Shown one piece after another: positions 59,118-64,000 of a stretch of DNA of 64,000 bases (the first letter of the stretch is position 1; every line of letters starts with the position of its first letter). Under the pieces are notes generated by a model. That model searched no databases, had not been told where the DNA came from, and saw only the letters and a program-made list of their open reading frames with translations. Both the position numbers and the translations under genes were made by a program. The stretch spans positions 430,341,240 through 430,405,239 of the forward strand of contig NC_085140.1 in NCBI RefSeq assembly GCF_024139115.2. Direction: 5' to 3'. Source of the DNA: Armigeres subalbatus (lineage: Eukaryota > Arthropoda > Insecta > Diptera > Culicidae).

Positions 59118-59309
59118 CGTGAAAGCGATGTATTTTGCGAGCGAATGCGAATGAGTTCGATGTTTGATCGAGTCTGAAAAGTCTATTCGTTTAGTGTTGG
59201 CGAGTGTGTAATTAAGCGTTAATGTACGTTAGTTTAGCGAAAGTTTAGCGTTTGTGTTTAGGATCGTTAGTTGTAGCATTTTTTTATTTAGGTAAGAATG
59301 AATAACAAC

Positions 59310-59419
59310 CTGTTGTACATCAAAACATCTGGTTTCCAAATTCGATGCGGTGGTATTCGTAGATCTTTGACACCACCATATTCCGATGTGTTCCACCTTA
59401 AATTCATATCATTCCATTC
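59310..59419 (-). CDS. nAChRalpha6: Nicotinic acetylcholine receptor alpha6-like subunit, exon 4 (110 bp)
   Basis: On the minus strand the exon follows CCAAAAAAG (acceptor AG at 59421-59420) and reads [20 protein letters not shown] then [16 protein letters not shown], plus AG. The donor is GTTGTT. Its length is exactly 110 bp, the size of this conserved exon across the nicotinic receptor family. WNDMNLRW is loop D and WKPDVLMYN is loop A of the ligand site; NTS is a possible N-glycosylation sequon. The split AG joins T of the 181-bp exon to make Ser. [15 protein letters not shown] supports insect alpha6 over alpha7 (ITPNKLWKPD) and, less firmly, over alpha5. The tract before the acceptor is C/A-rich, not a strong pyrimidine run. 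In insect alpha6 genes the preceding 45-bp exon exists as alternative versions; neither was found here. Confidence 0.95.
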
Positions 59420-62400
59420 CTTTTTTGGGTTTGGAGTTTGGTTTATTGTGATTTTCGAGGGGGGGTTCGGGGTCATTCAAGAGGAGGGGTGTTTGAGTTT
59501 TTTTGGTTGTTCGATTGGTTTTTGGTGTCGATGCAAGTAAAGGAGTTTAGTTTGAGTTTCGCATACAAACGGGGTTGGGTTTGGTTGGTTTGTGACGGTT
59601 TTGGTTGTATAACGACGACGCAAGATGAGGTGAGGGTGGGGAAATAGAAGAAGAGAAAAAGAAACATATTTAATTAAACAACATACACACATATCGTATC
59701 AAGTAAAAACTTACAAACACTGAAAAAGAGAGACAAAAGAGTTTAGTTCATGATAAATTGTTTTATTTCGGATATCGGTTACGTATTACATCATCGTGGG
59801 AATTTCTCACACCGGTCGCTGTCATCAATCACAATGAACGATTCGTTGATACTTTTTTATTGCGTAGTCCAACTGGATGACGTGAGAAGATAAGGGATGT
59901 TTTGTTTTTCGCAAAAAGACAAAACCCAAAAAAGGTCGCCCGAATATTCAAATCGATTTGTCTGTCCCATATTTCACTTGTTTAGAAGGGGGCGTTGTCG
60001 GATCGCACAGCTTAACAGTTGGATCTGAGGAAATGATGGAATGCCCTAAATCAGCAATGAATTATTGATGCAATATTTTCTCGTAAAGTGATGGAGTGTC
60101 CGATACGTTAACTGAATTATCCTTTTCAAGGAAGATATTCAAAGTGAGCTCCAATGCCTGTACTTTTCGTCCACACTACACATTACTACACTGGTTCCTG
60201 TTCAAAAAAGCCTCCAAGGCTTCTACAAAAGTTTGGCTTTAATAAATTCTAATACTAGTCTAATTCTAATTTTTGTCTTAAGAACACCATTCAATTTTAA
60301 AGGATGATCCAAGAGTGTTTTTTTTATTAATTCAGGAGTAATTCAAAATGCTCATCAACTTTCATTTATTTTCTTTATCATTCCAGCAAAACTTAATAAA
60401 TCTCCTGAGAGTATCCTTTTTGGACATAACAAAAATTCATTTGAAGTTTCTATAATAATAAAAATACAAATTTCTTTAAACATTTCTTCAAAACTTCAGG
60501 ACTGCCAAACATGTATAATAAATGGAAGCGTTAGATAAGACTATTAATTGTTCAATTACGTATTACCTGGTTTGCCATCTATCGGCAACAAGGCATTCAA
60601 GATTAAAAGTGTCGTCCACAAGTATAACCGGAGTAAGTTTAGTTGCACAGCAAATAATTTTTAAAATTCAACGACGTGTAAAATTGCAGCTTATCCCATC
60701 AAACGAATTAACATTAGATATTCAATTAAATTTGACTGAACTTTACAAGCAAGCACAGTTTAAATTTATTTCGATTTAAAAGAATAGTGAGATCTATTGA
60801 ATGTTACGTTTATTTGCATGCTCCAAATATGTGCATGAAAATACATTTAAAATCACAACATATTTTTATCTGTGTGTATGACAAATTGTTCAATTCCGCA
60901 ATCCTTAGCACTTGAATCCTGACCACCTATCCCATTAGCATTTCTACCAGGACCTTTTGAAAATGAACAGGATAAGCAGAAAGAAACAGTTTAGTCTAAC
61001 TTCCGGATTTCGATTCAAGTTGAATTCGAAAAACGCTGTGAAACCGCCGCTTTCCCCCTTTCGTTGCTGCGAGAGCGGAAGATTGGAACCCCTGCTTGGA
61101 AACGCAGAGCATGAAAATGACGACGGCGACGACGGTGGCAGACGGAGGTAAACGTTGCCTCATTCTTCTCGAAAAGCAATAAACTTCTAGACTATATCTT
61201 GAGGGGGAAATTGGGTAAAAAGCATCTTCAATGACGTTTATACAGATGAATGCTTTTTCAAATTGAATAACAAAATTCAACATAACAATTTTAAAAACGT
61301 TTTCATCACTTTTCAATTATATTAAACATCTGTAAGTAAAATAGCAATCAAATATGACACAAATATTAAGCAAACCATAAAAAATTTGGCGCTGCTTAAT
61401 CCACTTTCCTCAATGTCAGACTTTTCCTAGCTACAGCAAACAGGAAACAGTTTTGGTACGCTCCAAGCAGGAAAAGAGCACCAAGTTAGCGAGCAATTCC
61501 AAATTCGGTTCATTTCAACTCTTGATCGGGGCGAGATTGCGATTCTTTTGAATACATATTGTCCTCCTTTGTGAGGGACTGCTTCTTCTCCGCCATACAA
61601 CACAACCTTGAGGGATCTCGGTGGAACGGTGCTTGAGTTGTTCTTTCTTACGGCACTGTCGAGTTTCCTTAACTAGAAAAAGCGAAGAAGAAAAAAAATG
61701 CGAAGTAAGAATGCCCTAAATAAACGGAGGGGATGACGAGGCAACTTTGTGGAGAAGAAATTAATTTCAGGTAATGATTTTTATTTGCAATTCAACAGAA
61801 AGCAATTCGAGTATTTACGGGTGAGAATAAATGATACGCAGAGACGTAGCATAGTTTCCTTGGGCCCATGATAGAAATTGATTATGCCGTGCTTGGATCG
61901 TTTTCATTCGATATTTCAACAAAGAATGCACACAACGATTTCAATTTGTTTAGACACTTGTTTTGACTCTCATTTTGAACAATAAACAAATATTTTTTTA
62001 CCCTCCATCAATGATGTTGCTCCGATTTGTAATCCTTCGAATTCAATGCAACATTTCCGAGTACCGTATTCACATAAATTCAAAGTTTAAAAACATCTTC
62101 CTCTCCGGGGAACCAAATTGAATTCTGTTTATCAAATTATTTCACCACTCGCCTGGCAACGAATCATACAGCTTATCGATTCCATTTGCTTGAGGATGGG
62201 ACTACCTAAGGAGTTCCTCGAATTTCGCACATTCATTAAACGCTTCCGCCGGTTCGAGTCGGTCCCCATTCTGAGAAAACAAACAGTTTTCATTTCGTCA
62301 GGAATTCGATAACCGCTTCGCTCTGAGGCGAACCAGCTTATGTTGGTATGTGTATATAAATTAACAAACATGCAGTAGCATATAGCATACCTACTTGAAT

Positions 62401-64000
62401 ACGCGTTGGGTGCACTCGAGCGGACCGGAAATTCCGCAAACTATTTGCGGAATTAGGAAGCTCGCTTCCTAGAAGCGGTGAAGACGTGCTTTGACTCTTC
62501 TGACTTGGTTCATTAGAAGTGATTAGTGATTCTAAGCCGGTGGTAGCCAAGCAACCACCCAGAGTTGGGGAAAGAAAGTTTGGGAAGAGTTGTTCCTGCC
62601 GAAAGAAAGTTTTGAGCAATGAATTCCCATAAAGGTACCTATAATCACGGCACGAGCTACGCTAATCGATTCCACAGCCCAGTTCAAATTGTGCAAGGAT
62701 TTATCCTACTTTTTTTGGCGCTTCAAATACAATTGTCGCTAGACTTTTCGAAAGAACCACAGATGTAATATTAAAGTTAACCTACTTACGTTGAGTTGAG
62801 GAAAAGAGCTAATGTAGGGTTGTGTAATTTATATGATAAAAACGTACCCAATGAAATATTTTTTTCCAATGATACTTTGGTCTTGCAGATAAGTTACGCT
62901 GGAATACATCAAGCAAGGAACATTTATAATCCTCCTCGGTTGGTGAATCTGATATGTGCAGATGATATTAATCATTTTTTGGCAATATGAACAACAAGAA
63001 TACACTTCATACGTGAATAATAATACCAAAAATAATGACATCGATGTTGGGGCGCTCGATAAACGAACATGGTATAAGTTTTTGAAATTAATTCAAATCA
63101 TGGATCCATAAATATGGTGAAACCCTACTACAACATAAATCAGGTATAAACGTTCATAATACCGTTTACGCTGTTATCACACAAATTGGAGTCTGCGTCC
63201 CTGAGCATACAACGTCTTTTCATGCATGTGAGCAGGCCATAGCAGGCTGTACATTAAAAAATCCTATTGCCTTAGTTTGACAGTTGTATCATAACGAAGT
63301 GTTAGCGTATTCATGCTTCCCTTCCATGAGACCCGACAGAAATTCGTTTCACTTTCAGACCTACACCACTTGAGGTGGGCCTGCCTCAATGTTTTCAATC
63401 TAGGGTAAGACCACAAAGTAAGACGGTAAGACGATATGCCCCCCTAAGGCAATACCTATAACAACATTTTTACTTTTCAACGCAATGTATACAAAGTTTG
63501 TGTTATTTGGTAGTCCAAAAAGTCGCAAATGCATTGTCTGTGAGTAGTCATATAAAAATATTTCAGAGAGCGCGTAATACAGATTTCTTTTGAAAAAAAA
63601 AAACACTAAACGCTAATCTTAACAAAAGACGTTTCATAGCCCTTCATCTATCTTATAAAAAAAAACCCCATCTGCTTGACATTAAAAACCCAAAATAAGG
63701 TCATTGAACAGGTTTGAATTACATTTCGGTAGTTTCCATATCATTTGGAAGCAACTGTTGATGAAAAGCCGCACTTGTGTCCAGTTGGTAAGGGCATATC
63801 GTCCTGCCTGCACTGGAACATATTTTCCAAAAAAGTTACAGCAATTACTGATTATGGTAGAGATGTGCAAAACGGATCACTTTGATGAACGGATCAGATC
63901 TGGGTCATTCATTCTAATGATCCGGGTCTTTCAACCGGATCGGATCCATAGAACAAAACGCAAGACGAATGCAAAATAGTGAAACGTTCGTCATTCAGGC
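59420..64000. other. Upstream receptor intron or flank; nothing recognised
   Basis: Searched by eye on the minus strand for the 45-bp exon (DEKNQ, TNxWL pattern) without success. Short frames at 60522-60779 (plus), 60996-61316 (minus), 62132-62371 (minus) and 63704-63979 (plus) match nothing I recognise. Average composition rises near 62100-62640 without coding support. Confidence 0.4.
63855..63985 (+). repeat. GGATC-rich short repeat at window edge
   Basis: Clustered words AACGGATCACTTTGATGAAC, GGATCAGATC, AATGATCCGGGTC, CCGGATCGGATCC. It is probably the end of a repeat element continuing beyond the window. Confidence 0.45.

Larger units (their letters stand above)
39772..59309 (-). other. 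Receptor intron between exons 4 and 5 (19.5 kb)
   Basis: Donor GTTGTTATT after 59310 and acceptor ATATTTTAG before 39771. The codon split AG|T (Ser) is restored exactly. The intron is filled with mobile and satellite DNA: a foldback at 40374, MITE-like elements at 43.9, 45.9, 46.6, 46.9 and 48.9 kb, satellites at 47.9 and 55.2 kb, and an element nest at 50.1-51.9 kb. A less AT-rich part (54060-54900, 58310-59050) has no recognised gene. Confidence 0.85.

Noticed and set aside
59420..64000. Alternative 45-bp receptor exon upstream of exon 4
   Set aside because: No minus-strand match to the DEKNQ...TNxWL pattern with flanking AG and GT was found by eye. It may lie beyond the window.

Overview
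The window looks like non-coding chromosomal DNA of a culicine mosquito, most likely Aedes. It is AT-rich and packed with short inverted-repeat elements, tRNA-derived SINE tails ending in GAAGAAG, an RTE-clade retrotransposon, and introns of 20 kb scale. The species call is an inference from repeat style and from the one recognisable host gene; no database was searched.

The only host protein-coding gene identified with confidence is on the minus strand: a nicotinic acetylcholine receptor alpha subunit, best matching insect alpha6. Three consecutive coding exons are present. They are the 110-bp exon at 59310-59419, the 181-bp Cys-loop exon at 39591-39771 and a 76-bp exon at 36818-36893. Splice dinucleotides and phases agree at all joins. 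The exon encoding TM1/TM2 and the short exon before 59419 were not found, so the gene probably extends beyond both ends. Much of positions 1-36.8 kb may be one more intron.

Layout. 0-5.4 kb: a jockey-like RT fragment, two copies of a mosquito repeat, and a possible plus-strand 5' exon ending at 2685. 5.4-11.6 kb: a 6.1-kb region bounded by inverted arms carrying CGG-rich islands. 12-31 kb: MITE-like elements, SINE tails, one intact tRNA-Leu(TAG), and degenerate GAATTCC-type arrays. 31.5-35.5 kb: an RTE element with an exact 15-bp target duplication, inserted in a Harbinger-like MITE. 36.8-59.4 kb: the receptor exons and introns. The 19.5-kb intron holds a foldback element flanked by TTAA, a 17-bp satellite, an element nest with a hAT-like core at the centre, and a 3-kb satellite of 23-bp units. 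59.4-64 kb: nothing recognised beyond short repeats.

I see no evidence of a new multi-gene system. The most unusual object is the 23-bp satellite. Each unit is an 8-bp perfect inverted repeat with 4-bp and 3-bp spacers. One strand lacks stop codons in all three frames, which produces long spurious reading frames of up to 551 codons.
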